DNA of 64,000 bases. Source: JBJHBP01 sp050485685 (GTDB taxonomy: Bacteria > Pseudomonadota > Gammaproteobacteria > Steroidobacterales > Rariloculaceae). A program made the translations under genes and the position numbers. This document shows, piece by piece, positions 33,738 to 43,036 of the stretch. The stretch is from the NCBI GenBank assembly GCA_050485685.1, contig JBJHBW010000006.1, positions 60,720 to 124,719 of the forward strand, written 5' to 3'. Below the pieces are notes generated by a model. It worked only from the letters and a program-made list of their open reading frames with translations, had not been told where the DNA came from and made no database searches. Positions within the stretch are counted from its first letter, which is position 1. Every line of letters begins with the position of its first letter.

Positions 33738-33888
33738 CGGCGAGCCCCTACGCTGCGGATGCTACGTATTCGGCGGAAACGGCCGTGGGCGGTGCAGTTC
33801 GGGGTACGAAGGCAGCAAAGTATCGAGTACACTATGGCGCCCCGCGACGGGGGCTCGCCAGGCCGGCTTCAATCCGGCCACCCATCGT

Positions 33889-33964
33889 GCCGGAATAGCT
33901 CAGGCGGTAGAGCAACGCATTCGTAATGCGTGGGTCGGGGGTTCGAATCCCTCTTCCGGCACCA
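33889..33964 (+). tRNA. tRNA-Thr (anticodon CGT)
   Basis: A 76-nt cloverleaf with acceptor GCCGGAA pairing with TTCCGGC, then ACCA encoded at the end (discriminator A). The D-arm has AGCTCAGGCGGTAGAGC. The anticodon loop TTCGTAA at 33920-33926 gives CGT (33922-33924), reading ACG. The T-loop is GGTTCGAATCC. It is a single tRNA gene with no neighbours of its kind. Confidence 0.97.
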
Positions 33965-34080
33965 GTTCGTCCTTCGGTTCATCGCAGGGCTGCCCCGGCA
34001 GTCATAGTCCTGTGCTGGCCTTGCTGCTAGTATGCGACGCTGCCGCGTCAAGGCGGCGCTGCAGCTTCAGCGGGGGGAGC

Positions 34081-34671
34081 GTGTCAGGCACAACACTTCG
34101 ACAACGGGCCGCCAGGCATCCGCTGACCTGCTTCTTCAGAAGCTGGGTGAGGGATCCGTTGCGTGTCGGTGCCGTCGCTCCCAGCAGCCGGTTCCTGACG
34201 CGAATGATGGTGAGCGGGCTGGCACCGGGTGCCCGTGTTGTGGAACTCGGTCCTGGCACCGGCACTTTCACACGCGCGATCCTGGATTGCGGTGTGGCCC
34301 CCCGGGACCTTCATCTGGTCGAACACAGTGACCGATTCGCAAGCTGGCTTAGGGAGCGTTTCCCCGGCACGCACGTTGTGTGCGGCGATGCAGTGGAACT
34401 GTCCTCGCTGTTGAGCGACCTGGAAGGGCAGGTGGATTTTGTCATCAGCGGATTGCCGCTGTTGCTGTTCTCCCGCTCGCAGAAGGCAAGGCTGGTAGCC
34501 GGTGCATTCTCGCTGCTCGCACCCGGTGGCCGAGTGGTGCAGTTCACCTATGGTGGCCGCTGCCCGGTCAGCAGAACCGTCATGCAAGATCTTGACCTGA
34601 AGGCCACGCTCTGCGGCGTCACCCCCTTCAACATCCCGCCCGCATTCGTCTATCGCCTGGAGCGCCGTTAG
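34081..34671 (+). CDS. SAM-dependent methyltransferase, PmtA-like (phospholipid N-methyltransferase type)
   Basis: About 196 residues. FFRSWVRDPLRVGAVAPSSRFLTRMM is the opening of phosphatidylethanolamine N-methyltransferase (PmtA)-like proteins, followed by the SAM motif I VVELGPGTGTFTRAIL, acidic HLVEHS, GDA and VISGLPLLLFS. GTG 34081 is the best start by homology; the upstream GGGGGGAG is only 1-2 nt away, so the real start could differ. There are no transmembrane segments. The product could instead be a ribosomal RNA or small-molecule methylase of the same fold. Confidence 0.75.
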   Translation: MSGTTLRQRAARHPLTCFFRSWVRDPLRVGAVAPSSRFLTRMMVSGLAPGARVVELGPGTGTFTRAILDCGVAPRDLHLVEHSDRFASWLRERFPGTHVVCGDAVELSSLLSDLEGQVDFVISGLPLLLFSRSQKARLVAGAFSLLAPGGRVVQFTYGGRCPVSRTVMQDLDLKATLCGVTPFNIPPAFVYRLERR

Positions 34672-34720
34672 AGCTGAAGCCTCGCGCAGGCCCGCAGGTT
34701 GTTGGTTCGCGCGATAATTG

Positions 34721-34747
34721 TTAGTATACAAAAGATTCGTGTACTAA
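34721..34747. promoter_or_regulatory. Candidate MarR operator
   Basis: TTAGTATAC (34721-34729) and GTGTACTAA (34739-34747) form a near-perfect inverted repeat (8 of 9 positions) in an AT-rich stretch ending 13 nt before the MarR start. MarR proteins usually bind such 16-28-nt palindromes in their own promoter. Confidence 0.6.
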
Positions 34748-34760
34748 TAAGGATGGTCTG

Positions 34761-35315
34761 ATGCCGAACCCGGCGCCTGCCTCCGCCGGTCGCCGTCGCG
34801 ACCGAAACTACGAAGATGAGGTTCTGGGTGCGCTCAAGCGCATCATCCGCGCCGTGGATCTGCACAGTCGGCGGCTTCTGGTTCGTCACGGGCTGAGCAC
34901 ACCGCAGCTGATCTGTCTGCGTGAACTGGCCAAGGGTGGACCCGTGCTCACAGGCAGGCTGGCGGACCAGGTCAATCTCAGTCCGGCGACGTTGTCGGGC
35001 ATTCTCGATCGGCTGGAAGTGCGTGGCTTTGTGCGTCGCATCAGGCAGCGGGACGACAAGCGACGCGTCATGGTGGAACTGAGCCCTGAGGGGGCGGATC
35101 TGCTTGCGCACGCGCCGTCACCGATGCAGGACGGGTTCCTGCACGCGTTCCGGGCGCTTCCGGAATCGCAACAGGCTGACATTTCGCGTGTGCTGAACAA
35201 GATGGTGCGGATGATGGCGGCAGAGGTTGCGGCTGGAGCGGATCGTGGAGACGGCATGGAACGCAGCGACGCCGAGCGCAGTGCTGACAGGGCCGGCAGC
35301 AATGAATCGCAGTGA
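34761..35315 (+). CDS. MarR-family transcriptional regulator
   Basis: 184 residues. The winged helix-turn-helix is LSTPQLICLRELAKGGPVLTGRLADQVNLSPATLSGILDRLEVRGFVRRIRQRDDKRRVMVELSPEG (about residues 45-112), with the DxR wing conserved. The C-terminus carries a charged tail rich in Arg, Asp and Ser. AAGGA lies 7 nt before the ATG. It lies 18 nt upstream of the NAGGN genes; MarR-type regulators commonly head this operon, so it probably controls it and itself through the palindrome at 34721. Confidence 0.9.
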   Translation: MPNPAPASAGRRRDRNYEDEVLGALKRIIRAVDLHSRRLLVRHGLSTPQLICLRELAKGGPVLTGRLADQVNLSPATLSGILDRLEVRGFVRRIRQRDDKRRVMVELSPEGADLLAHAPSPMQDGFLHAFRALPESQQADISRVLNKMVRMMAAEVAAGADRGDGMERSDAERSADRAGSNESQ

Positions 35316-35333
35316 AAACTGGAAGGAGACGCC

Positions 35334-37103
35334 ATGTGTGGCATAGCCGGTGAGATCCGGTTCGACGGCAAAGCGGCATCAACCGATGCCGTGGAGCGTA
35401 TGAATGAAATTCAGAGTCCTCGCGGGCCTGACGGGCACGGTGTCTGGCAGCGTGGCCACATTGCGCTGGGACATACGCGCCTGAAGATCATTGATCTTTC
35501 CGATCGCGGTGCTCAGCCCATGGAGGATCCGGACCTCGGCCTTACGCTGGTATTCAACGGCTGCATCTACAACTATCCGGATCTGCGCGCAGAGCTGGCC
35601 GATGCCGGGCATACCTTCCGCAGCACCAGCGACACGGAGGTCATCCTCAAGGCGTACGCGCAGTGGGGCGAGGACTGCGTGCAGCACTTCAACGGCATGT
35701 TCGCATTCGTGCTCGTCGAGCATGCCAGCGGCAAGGTGTTCGCTGCCCGCGATCGTCTTGGCGTGAAGCCTTTCTACTTTACCGACAGGGACGGCGTGTT
35801 CCGCTTCGCCTCATCGCTGCCCGCGCTGATGGCTGCGGATACGGGTGCGCGCGATATCAATCCGGTGGCGCTGCATCACTACATGAGCTTTCACTCCGTC
35901 GTGCCGGCGCCGCACACCATCGTCGACGGCTTTGAGAAGCTGCCGCCGTCCACGGTCATGACGATCTCGGCGGAAGGTCAGCGCCGGCAGCGGCGCTACT
36001 GGGCGCCGCAATACCTGCAGCCTGGTGATCAGACGGCGGACTTCGACACTTTGAAAGACGAGCTGCTGGAGGAACTGACCGCGGCGGTGCGAAGGCGCAT
36101 GGTGGCCGATGTGCCTGTCGGCGTTCTGCTGTCCGGCGGTGTCGATTCCAGTCTCGTGGTTGCGTTGCTGGCCGAGTGCGGCACCGAACATCTTGAGACG
36201 TTCAGCATCGGTTTCGAGGGCGCCGGCGAGGAGGAGGGCGACGAGTTTCGTTACTCGGATCTGATCGCGAAGACCTTCGGCACCGAGCACCACAAGATTG
36301 TCGTCAGCTCCGAAGGGCTGGTCGAACACCTGCCGGCATGTTTTCGTGCCATGTCCGAACCGATGGTCAGCCACGACAATATCGCGTTCTATCTGCTCAG
36401 CCGTGAAGTCTCGCGTCACCTGAAAGTTGTCCAGAGCGGCCAGGGAGCGGATGAGGTGTTCGGCGGGTACCACTGGTATCCGCCCATGGACGGCAGCGAC
36501 GATCCGGTCTCCGATTACGCGCGCGCGTTTTTCGATCGCGAGCACGCTGAGTTCTGCGAAGCGGTGAATCCCCGCTTCCACGGGGAGGACGAGAGCCGGC
36601 GCTTCGTGGCGAGGCACTTTGATACGGAAGGGGCGCACGATCCGGTGGACAAGGCTCTGCATATGGATACCACGGTCATGCTGGTCGATGATCCGCTCAA
36701 ACGCGTGGACAATATGACCATGGCCTGGGCGCTGGAAGCACGCGTACCGTTTCTCGATTACAGGCTGGTCGAATTCGCGGCACGCGTGCCGTCATCGATG
36801 AAGATCCGTCCGGAAGGCAAATACATCCTCAAGGAAGCCGCACGCCGCGTACTGCCGGCCGAGGTGATTGATCGTCCCAAGGGTTATTTTCCGGTGCCGG
36901 AACTGAAGTATCTCAGCGGCCCCAGCCTTGATTTCGTCAAGGATGCAATGGCCAGTCGTGCGGCGCGCGAGCGCGGGCTGTTCAACGATGACTACCTGAA
37001 CCGTCTGCTGGCCGCACCGGCTGATCACATCACGCCGTTGCGGGGCTCCAAGCTCTGGCAGCTGGCGGTTCTTGAAGTGTGGCTGCAGACGCACGGTGCA
37101 TGA
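35334..37103 (+). CDS. asnO: N-acetylglutaminylglutamine amidotransferase (asparagine synthetase-like)
   Basis: 589 residues. The N-terminal class II glutaminase domain begins MCGIAGE with Cys2 as nucleophile. The C-terminal AsnB-like synthetase has the PP-loop VLLSGGVDSSLV and then FSIGFEG. Synteny with the next two genes identifies it as the amidotransferase that makes the C-terminal amide of the dipeptide osmolyte NAGGN, rather than a plain asparagine synthetase. KYILKEAARRVLP and RPKGYFPVPELK are typical of this branch. Confidence 0.92.
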   Translation: MCGIAGEIRFDGKAASTDAVERMNEIQSPRGPDGHGVWQRGHIALGHTRLKIIDLSDRGAQPMEDPDLGLTLVFNGCIYNYPDLRAELADAGHTFRSTSDTEVILKAYAQWGEDCVQHFNGMFAFVLVEHASGKVFAARDRLGVKPFYFTDRDGVFRFASSLPALMAADTGARDINPVALHHYMSFHSVVPAPHTIVDGFEKLPPSTVMTISAEGQRRQRRYWAPQYLQPGDQTADFDTLKDELLEELTAAVRRRMVADVPVGVLLSGGVDSSLVVALLAECGTEHLETFSIGFEGAGEEEGDEFRYSDLIAKTFGTEHHKIVVSSEGLVEHLPACFRAMSEPMVSHDNIAFYLLSREVSRHLKVVQSGQGADEVFGGYHWYPPMDGSDDPVSDYARAFFDREHAEFCEAVNPRFHGEDESRRFVARHFDTEGAHDPVDKALHMDTTVMLVDDPLKRVDNMTMAWALEARVPFLDYRLVEFAARVPSSMKIRPEGKYILKEAARRVLPAEVIDRPKGYFPVPELKYLSGPSLDFVKDAMASRAARERGLFNDDYLNRLLAAPADHITPLRGSKLWQLAVLEVWLQTHGA

Positions 37104-37120
37104 CAGGGAGGGACCTGACA

Positions 37121-38860
37121 ATGACTGGCAGTGGCGGCAGACATCGCATTGAGCGAATGAGCAGTGCATCCATCGGACCCTGGAAAGGCGGTGAACCGCG
37201 TCATCACGGTGAGCGGCTCACACGCAACGCGGTCATCGACTGCGGCTGGGGCAGCCTGATATTCGCGCACACATTCGAGGATAACGACGCGCTGGTTGAA
37301 ACGGTCACGGCGGAAGCGCCGGGTCAGCGCAATCTCGCGCTTTATCTGAAGGATCCCCACGTGGTGCTGTCACTGGCGCCGCACGACCTGTTCCTGGACC
37401 CCTCCCATACCTATCGGCTCTGGCTGTCCAGGTATGCGGCCGGCCGGGTGCAGCCCCAGGGCTTTCTGATCCGTCGCCTGCAAAGACGCAGCGATGCCGA
37501 TGACATCTATCGCCTGCTGATGAGCCGCGGCATGGTGTCGGCGCCGCCGGAGTTCATCTGGGATGAGCGCGGATCCCGGGTCACCCAGCACTTCGTGGCC
37601 GTGGATCCGGATTCCGGTCGCGTGATCGGGACGGTGACCGGCATCGATCATGCCGAAGCCTTTGACGATCCGGAGAACGGTTCCAGCATGTGGTGTCTCG
37701 CCGTCGATCCGCAGGCCCGCTTTCCCGGTATCGGACGTGCACTCGTTGCGTATGCGGCCGATCACTTTGCCGCGCGCGGGCGTGCCTTCATGGATCTGTC
37801 CGTGATGCACGATAACGAAGCGGTGATCCGCCTCTATGAGGACCTCGGCTTCGAGCGAGTGCCGGCGTTCTGCGTAAAGAAGCGCAATGCGATCAACCAG
37901 CCGCTGTATATCGGCAGGAAGCCCGTCGAGGGATTGAACATCTACGCGCGCATCATCGTCGATGAAGCGTTGAAGCGCGGTATTGCCGTGGACGTGCTCG
38001 ATGAGTCGGAAGGTTATTTCACGCTGCAGTATGGCGGGCGCCGGATCATCTGTCGCGAGTCGCTGTCAGAGTTGACTTCGGCTATCGCAATGAGCCGTTG
38101 TGACAACAAGCGGGTTACCCACAAGGTGCTGGCCAGCGCGGGGTTGCCGGTGCCACGTCAGCAGCTGGCCGATGACGATGCCGCGAACGAGACCTTCCTT
38201 GCCACCTGCGGACGCATCGTCGTGAAGCCCGCACGCGGGGAGCAGGGGCAGGGCATCAGTGTGAATATTGCCGATGTCAGTGAGATGAAGGAGGCGATTG
38301 CCGTCGCGCAGCGCTACTGCAACGACGTGGTACTTGAAGAGTACGTAGAGGGCGAGGATCTGCGCATCGTCGTGATCGACTTCAAGGTGGTTGCCGCGGC
38401 CATACGTCGTCCGGCGACCGTGGTCGGCACGGGCCGACACACCATCGCCCAGCTGATAGACAAGCAGAGCCGGCGTCGTGCGGCGGCTACCGGCGGTGAG
38501 AGTACGATACCCGTCGACCAGGAAACACGACGCTGTCTGGCCGCCGCCGGACTGACGCTGGACGATGTGCTCGAGGAAGGTCGCGCCGTGCGTGTGCGCG
38601 AGACGGCGAATCTGCATACCGGTGGCACATTGCACGATGTCACCGAGGAACTCAGCCCGGCCATGCGTGCGGCGGCAGAACAGGCCGCACGCGTTCTGAG
38701 CATTCCGGTGGTCGGCATGGATCTGCTGGTGAATGCGGCCGATGGTGACGAGTATGTATTCATCGAAGCGAACGAGCGGCCGGGCCTGGCCAATCACGAG
38801 CCACAGCCCACTGCCGAGCGCTTCCTCGATCTGCTGTTTCCGCAGACTGCAGGTGTCTGA
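37121..38860 (+). CDS. ngg: N-acetylglutaminylglutamine synthetase (GNAT + ATP-grasp)
   Basis: 579 residues. A GNAT acetyltransferase module at about 110-270 (MWCLAVDPQARFPGIGRALVAYAADHF) precedes an ATP-grasp ligase at about 310-575 (GRIVVKPARGEQGQGISV, VVLEEYVEGEDLRIVVID, FIEANERPGL). It acetylates glutamine and joins the two glutamines of the osmolyte NAGGN. GGGAGGGA before ATG 37121 sets the start; ATG 37100 overlaps the asnO stop. It is the middle gene of the operon. Confidence 0.92.
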   Translation: MTGSGGRHRIERMSSASIGPWKGGEPRHHGERLTRNAVIDCGWGSLIFAHTFEDNDALVETVTAEAPGQRNLALYLKDPHVVLSLAPHDLFLDPSHTYRLWLSRYAAGRVQPQGFLIRRLQRRSDADDIYRLLMSRGMVSAPPEFIWDERGSRVTQHFVAVDPDSGRVIGTVTGIDHAEAFDDPENGSSMWCLAVDPQARFPGIGRALVAYAADHFAARGRAFMDLSVMHDNEAVIRLYEDLGFERVPAFCVKKRNAINQPLYIGRKPVEGLNIYARIIVDEALKRGIAVDVLDESEGYFTLQYGGRRIICRESLSELTSAIAMSRCDNKRVTHKVLASAGLPVPRQQLADDDAANETFLATCGRIVVKPARGEQGQGISVNIADVSEMKEAIAVAQRYCNDVVLEEYVEGEDLRIVVIDFKVVAAAIRRPATVVGTGRHTIAQLIDKQSRRRAAATGGESTIPVDQETRRCLAAAGLTLDDVLEEGRAVRVRETANLHTGGTLHDVTEELSPAMRAAAEQAARVLSIPVVGMDLLVNAADGDEYVFIEANERPGLANHEPQPTAERFLDLLFPQTAGV

Positions 38861-38934
38861 GTGCCGAAGTTCGGCTGGCCCGGGGAACAAACGAACAAGT
38901 GAACAAACGAATAGACATCAGGGACTGAATCGCA

Positions 38935-40113
38935 ATGACACGTGCCGCTGACCGCAAACACAAGACGACTGAATCCGCGCAGACCATGGAGCCCGCGGTG
39001 GACAGCCAGTATCTGCTCGCCACGCTGCGCAGGCTGCTGGAGATTCCAAGCCCCACCGGCTATACGGACGAGATTGTTCGCCATTGCTGCGAGCAGCTCA
39101 GCGAACTCGGTGTGCCCTACGAGCTGACGCGTCGCGGCGCGATCCGTGCGGTGCTGAAAGGGGAGTCACGCAAGCCGGCCAGAGCTCTGATCGCCCACGT
39201 GGACACACTCGGTGCCCAGGTTCGGTACCTGAAGTCGAACGGACGCACGGAGCTGGTGCCCATAGGGCACTGGTCAGCGCGATTCGCCGAAGGGGCGCGG
39301 TGCACGCTGTTCACCCGGGGCGGGTCCTTCCGCGGCACCATCCTGCCGCTGAAGGCTTCCGGCCACACGTTCAACAAGGAAATCGACACCCAGCCGGTTG
39401 CCTGGAACAACCTGGAACTGCGGCTGGATATCGACGTGCGCAACGAGGAAGACCTGCGTCACCACGGCATTTCGATAGGCGATCATGTGGCCATCGATCC
39501 GCAGCCGGAGTTTCTCGCCAACGGCTACATCAACTCGCGCCACCTCGACGACAAGGCCGGCGTTGCGGTGCTGTTTACGGCACTGAAGGCATTGCGCGAG
39601 AGTCAGGCCCGGATCCCGGTGGACTGCTATTTCCTGTTGTCGATTGCGGAAGAGGTCGGTGTTGGCGCCTCGGCCGTGCTGCATGGTGACATCGCATCCA
39701 TGGTGTCCATAGACAACGGCACCACGGCCCCCGGTCAGGCGAGTTCGGAGTTCGGCGCGACGATCGCGATGGCGGACTCGACCGGGCCTTTCGACTATCA
39801 CCTTACGAATAAGCTGATAGACCTGTGCGAACGGGACGGTATCCCGTATCAGCGGGACATCTTCCGCTACTATCGCTGTGACAGCGCATCGGCGATCGAA
39901 GCCGGTAATGACATTCGTACTGCCCTGATTACATTCGGGATCGATGCCAGTCACGGGTACGAGCGTATACACGAACACGCACTGCAGTCGCTGGTGCGGC
40001 TGGTGGTCGCCTATGCGCGCAGCGACGTGCTGATCTCGCGTGACAGGACGGACATGGGGCCAATCAAGGGCTTTACCCACCAGCCGCTGGCGCCGGCCCC
40101 GGACGCGGAATAG
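38935..40113 (+). CDS. M42-family peptidase of the NAGGN osmoprotectant system
   Basis: 392 residues of the M42 glutamyl aminopeptidase family: ALIAHVDTLG (metal-binding His and Asp), HLDDKAGVAVLF, AEEVGVGAS and the C-terminal SHGYERIHEHAL. It usually follows asnO-ngg in NAGGN loci and presumably degrades or remodels the dipeptide when stress ends. The 74-nt gap before it is AT-rich with repeated GAACAA units, but no terminator is seen, so it is probably in the same operon. Confidence 0.9.
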   Translation: MTRAADRKHKTTESAQTMEPAVDSQYLLATLRRLLEIPSPTGYTDEIVRHCCEQLSELGVPYELTRRGAIRAVLKGESRKPARALIAHVDTLGAQVRYLKSNGRTELVPIGHWSARFAEGARCTLFTRGGSFRGTILPLKASGHTFNKEIDTQPVAWNNLELRLDIDVRNEEDLRHHGISIGDHVAIDPQPEFLANGYINSRHLDDKAGVAVLFTALKALRESQARIPVDCYFLLSIAEEVGVGASAVLHGDIASMVSIDNGTTAPGQASSEFGATIAMADSTGPFDYHLTNKLIDLCERDGIPYQRDIFRYYRCDSASAIEAGNDIRTALITFGIDASHGYERIHEHALQSLVRLVVAYARSDVLISRDRTDMGPIKGFTHQPLAPAPDAE

Positions 40114-40183
40114 CGCGCCTTGCGGGCGCCGTCAGTCGCGTTAGAATGCAGCCTTCAGCGTTTCAGCTGTCCAAAGTCTTAAG

Positions 40184-41179
40184 ATGTTCACAGGCTCAAT
40201 CCAAAGGCGCAGTTCGCGTCGATGCATCGCCATAGTCCTCGCTGTGGTGTTGATGGCGTTCGCCGGTTCAGGCTGTGTGACGCGACAGCCGTTATCCGAA
40301 GACTATGCCGGGCCGGCCGTTTTGCCGGAAGCGCTGATCCGGGAGTTCGGCTACACGCACCAGGCGCCGGTCATGGAGCACGAGCGGGTTCGCAGCCGTT
40401 TTGGTATTACGGTACGCGAGATGCGGATGCAGTCGCCGGAGTTCCAAGGTCGCAGCCTGCAGATAGAGCATTTCGAACCGCAGGTCGATGGACCTGCGCC
40501 GGTGATTCTTATCCTGCCCATCTTCAGCGGTCAACTGAATGTCAGTCGCTACTTCGCCCGCCATTTCGTCAATCAGGGCTGGGCGGTGCTTGTCGTCGAC
40601 AGGGCGAGGGAGGAGCTGCAGGACGACATCCTCGATCCCGAGGAGGCCATACAGTCCAATATCCGCGATTACATGCGACTGCTGGACTGGGTCGCAGCTA
40701 ATCCGGATTTCGATCCTGACAAGGTGGGCGTGTTCGGCGTGAGTCTCGGGGGCATGGATGCGGTGATGCTCGCGGCGCTGGATGATCGCGTCACCGCGGT
40801 GGTTGCGGCCATGGCCGGCGGTGATCTCACCTATGTGGTCAGGAATACCAGTTACCGCACCATCAATCGTCGGGTCGAACATGTGTTGTCAGAGTCCGGA
40901 CTCACGCCGGAGGCGTTCTGGCGCGAGATGGATCAGAACATCACGACCGAACCGGCCATGCTCGCACCCTACGTCAACGCGGAGGATGCGCTGCTGGTAC
41001 TCACCCGTGGTGACTGGATAGTACCTTTCGAGGCGCAGGAGGACCTTTTGCGCAGCATGGGGCATCCGGAGTCGATGATACTGCCGACGGGTCACCGCAC
41101 ATCTGTCGTCTATTTCCCGTTACTGCGTAACACCGCGCACGATTTCTTCCTGCGTCGTTTCACCGCCGGACAGGACTGA
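40184..41179 (+). CDS. Lipoprotein alpha/beta hydrolase
   Basis: 331 residues. A signal peptide of basic residues plus hydrophobic core ends at the lipobox FAGSGC, with Cys31 as lipid anchor. The hydrolase core has VILILPIFSGQ, WAVLVVDRA, the nucleophile elbow GVFGVSLGGMD, and an Asp in LTRGDWIVP with a His near the C-terminus (GHRT). It is distant from dienelactone hydrolase and acetyl xylan esterase families; the substrate is unknown. It is convergent with the FAD oxidoreductase. Confidence 0.78.
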   Translation: MFTGSIQRRSSRRCIAIVLAVVLMAFAGSGCVTRQPLSEDYAGPAVLPEALIREFGYTHQAPVMEHERVRSRFGITVREMRMQSPEFQGRSLQIEHFEPQVDGPAPVILILPIFSGQLNVSRYFARHFVNQGWAVLVVDRAREELQDDILDPEEAIQSNIRDYMRLLDWVAANPDFDPDKVGVFGVSLGGMDAVMLAALDDRVTAVVAAMAGGDLTYVVRNTSYRTINRRVEHVLSESGLTPEAFWREMDQNITTEPAMLAPYVNAEDALLVLTRGDWIVPFEAQEDLLRSMGHPESMILPTGHRTSVVYFPLLRNTAHDFFLRRFTAGQD

Positions 41180-41210
41180 CCAGGCTGCGCCGCGTTTCGC
41201 CGCGCACGCA

Positions 41211-42353
41211 TCAGCTCGCGATATCCAGCCTGAACAGCACCTCGTCAGCAATGGCCAGACAGGCCGTGAGTCCCGGAGACTCGATCCCGAACAGGTTGAC
41301 CAGGCCCGGTACGCCGTGTTGCGCCGGCCCCTGAATCAGAAAATCAGCAGGCGCATCACCCGGGCCGTTCAGCTTGGGGCGTATGCCGGCATATCCCGGC
41401 CTGAGCACGGCATCGTCCACGCCCGGCCAGTAGCGCCGTATCGCTGAGCGAAAGGCGTCGGCGCGAGCACTGTCCACTCGAAAGTCTGATGTTGATTCGG
41501 GCAGATCAGGGAGCCATTCGACGTCCGGTCCGAATGCGGCCTGGCCGGCCAGGTCCAGTGTCACGTGAATGCCCAGTCCCCCCTGCTCGGGGATGGGATA
41601 GACCGGACGCTTGAACGGACTGGCGCCCTGCAGCACGAAGTAACTGCCTTTTGCGTAGCGCGTGTCCGGCACGTGTGCGGCGTCCAGTCCTTCAGTGCGA
41701 TGAGCGATGCGGCTGGCATGCAGCCCACCGCTGTTGATGAGAAAGCGCGTGCGAATTCGCGTCCGGTCGGCTTCCTTCCCTGCGATCACCTCGAAGTCGG
41801 TGTCCTGCCGGTGATTCAGTCGGTGTGCTTCGATGAATGGCGAGCGCAGGGCAATGACGCCGCCCGCGGATTCGACATTGGCCCTCAGTGCGTGCAGCAG
41901 TCCGTGCGTATCGATGATGCCCGTGGATGGCGACCACAGTCCGGCAACGGCGCGCACCTGAGGTTCCCTCTCGCTGACCTCATCCGATGACAGCCATTCA
42001 AGGTCCGTGACACCATTGGTTTCAGCCTGCCTCGCCAGCGCGCGAAGGGTCGCGATCTGGGGTTCGGAGGTTGCCACCAGCAGCTTTCCGGATTGTCTGT
42101 ATCTGACTGCGTTCTGATCGCAGTAGCGGTAAAGCGCCCGTCTGCCAGCCAGACACAACCGCGCTTTCAGCGAGCCGTCCGGGTAGTAGATGCCCGCATG
42201 AATGATGCCGGAATTGCGCGATGAGGTTTCCTGGCCGATGTCAGCGTGCTGTTCAAGCACCAGTACACGGAGCTCACGGTTTGCCAGCGCGCGTGCGATG
42301 GCAAGGCCGATCACACCGGCGCCGATGACGATGCAGTCCACCTTGTCTGTCAT
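41211..42353 (-). CDS. FAD-dependent oxidoreductase, L-2-hydroxyglutarate dehydrogenase-like (DAO family)
   Basis: 380 residues. FAD-binding motif CIVIGAGVIGLAIARALA at residues 6-23, then ETSSRNSGIIHAGIYY, which is close to L-2-hydroxyglutarate oxidase/dehydrogenase (LhgO) proteins. The C-terminal GYAGIRPKL and LFGIESPGLTACLAIADEV are also family-like. It would oxidise L-2-hydroxyglutarate to 2-oxoglutarate, feeding electrons to quinones. The start is well placed. Divergent from the nitroreductase, 98 nt apart. Confidence 0.83.
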   Translation of the reverse strand: MTDKVDCIVIGAGVIGLAIARALANRELRVLVLEQHADIGQETSSRNSGIIHAGIYYPDGSLKARLCLAGRRALYRYCDQNAVRYRQSGKLLVATSEPQIATLRALARQAETNGVTDLEWLSSDEVSEREPQVRAVAGLWSPSTGIIDTHGLLHALRANVESAGGVIALRSPFIEAHRLNHRQDTDFEVIAGKEADRTRIRTRFLINSGGLHASRIAHRTEGLDAAHVPDTRYAKGSYFVLQGASPFKRPVYPIPEQGGLGIHVTLDLAGQAAFGPDVEWLPDLPESTSDFRVDSARADAFRSAIRRYWPGVDDAVLRPGYAGIRPKLNGPGDAPADFLIQGPAQHGVPGLVNLFGIESPGLTACLAIADEVLFRLDIAS

Positions 42354-42451
42354 TCGTTCAGGCGCTGTCGGTCCATGTCATCGTAGAATACACGATCGGA
42401 AATCTTTGGCGCGGCACTGCGGTGCGTGCGTTCTGACAGGGAGGGCGACCA

Positions 42452-43036
42452 ATGGACTCTGAGTCCGAGAACCAGCCGATACTGAATCCCGGGTGGATGG
42501 CTGATGCGATCCGCAATCGGCGAACCGTGAACTTCTTTTTGCCTGACGAAGCCGATGACCGGGTGATCGAGAACGCAATCGAGCTGGCACGATGGGCGCC
42601 GAATCACAGGCTCACGGAACCCTGGCGTTTCTATCTGATCGGGCCGGAGACCGCTGAAGCCGTTGCCCGCTATGCAGCGCAACAGGAAGTGGCGAGCAAG
42701 GGCGAGCGCGCCGGCGAAGTGCGGTATCAGCGACTGAAGGGCATTCCGAATACGCTGGTGCTGACCTGTCGGCGCAATGAGGACGAGCTTGTACAGCAGG
42801 AGGACTATGCTGCCTGCTGCTGCGCCGCACAGAACCTGATGTTGTACCTGTGGCAGCACGGACTCGGCGTGAAGTGGACCACCGGTGCCATCACGCGCGA
42901 TCCGGGGTTCTATGAGCTGGTCGGTGCAGACAGAACCGCGGAGTTCGTTGTCGGCCATTTCTGGATCGGGACCCCGAAAGTGGTCACGCCGCAGAAGCGC
43001 GGAGACATTAACGACGTTCTCGTTCGTTTGCCCTGA
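42452..43036 (+). CDS. Nitroreductase family protein
   Basis: 194 residues, FMN-dependent fold. IRNRRTVNFF and ELARWAPNHRLTEPWRF are the FMN-binding N-terminal segments; CCCAAQNLMLYLWQHGLGVKWTTG forms the central helix and loop, and FVVGHFWIGTPK the C-terminal FMN site. Three consecutive Cys residues (CCC) are unusual. Members reduce nitro groups or quinones. Its 3' end overlaps otsB by 29 nt in the opposite direction. Confidence 0.87.
   Translation: MDSESENQPILNPGWMADAIRNRRTVNFFLPDEADDRVIENAIELARWAPNHRLTEPWRFYLIGPETAEAVARYAAQQEVASKGERAGEVRYQRLKGIPNTLVLTCRRNEDELVQQEDYAACCCAAQNLMLYLWQHGLGVKWTTGAITRDPGFYELVGADRTAEFVVGHFWIGTPKVVTPQKRGDINDVLVRLP

Noticed and set aside
33691..34080. Coding region continuing upstream of the methyltransferase
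   Set aside because: The open frame runs straight through the tRNA-Thr gene and has no protein similarity before about 34081.
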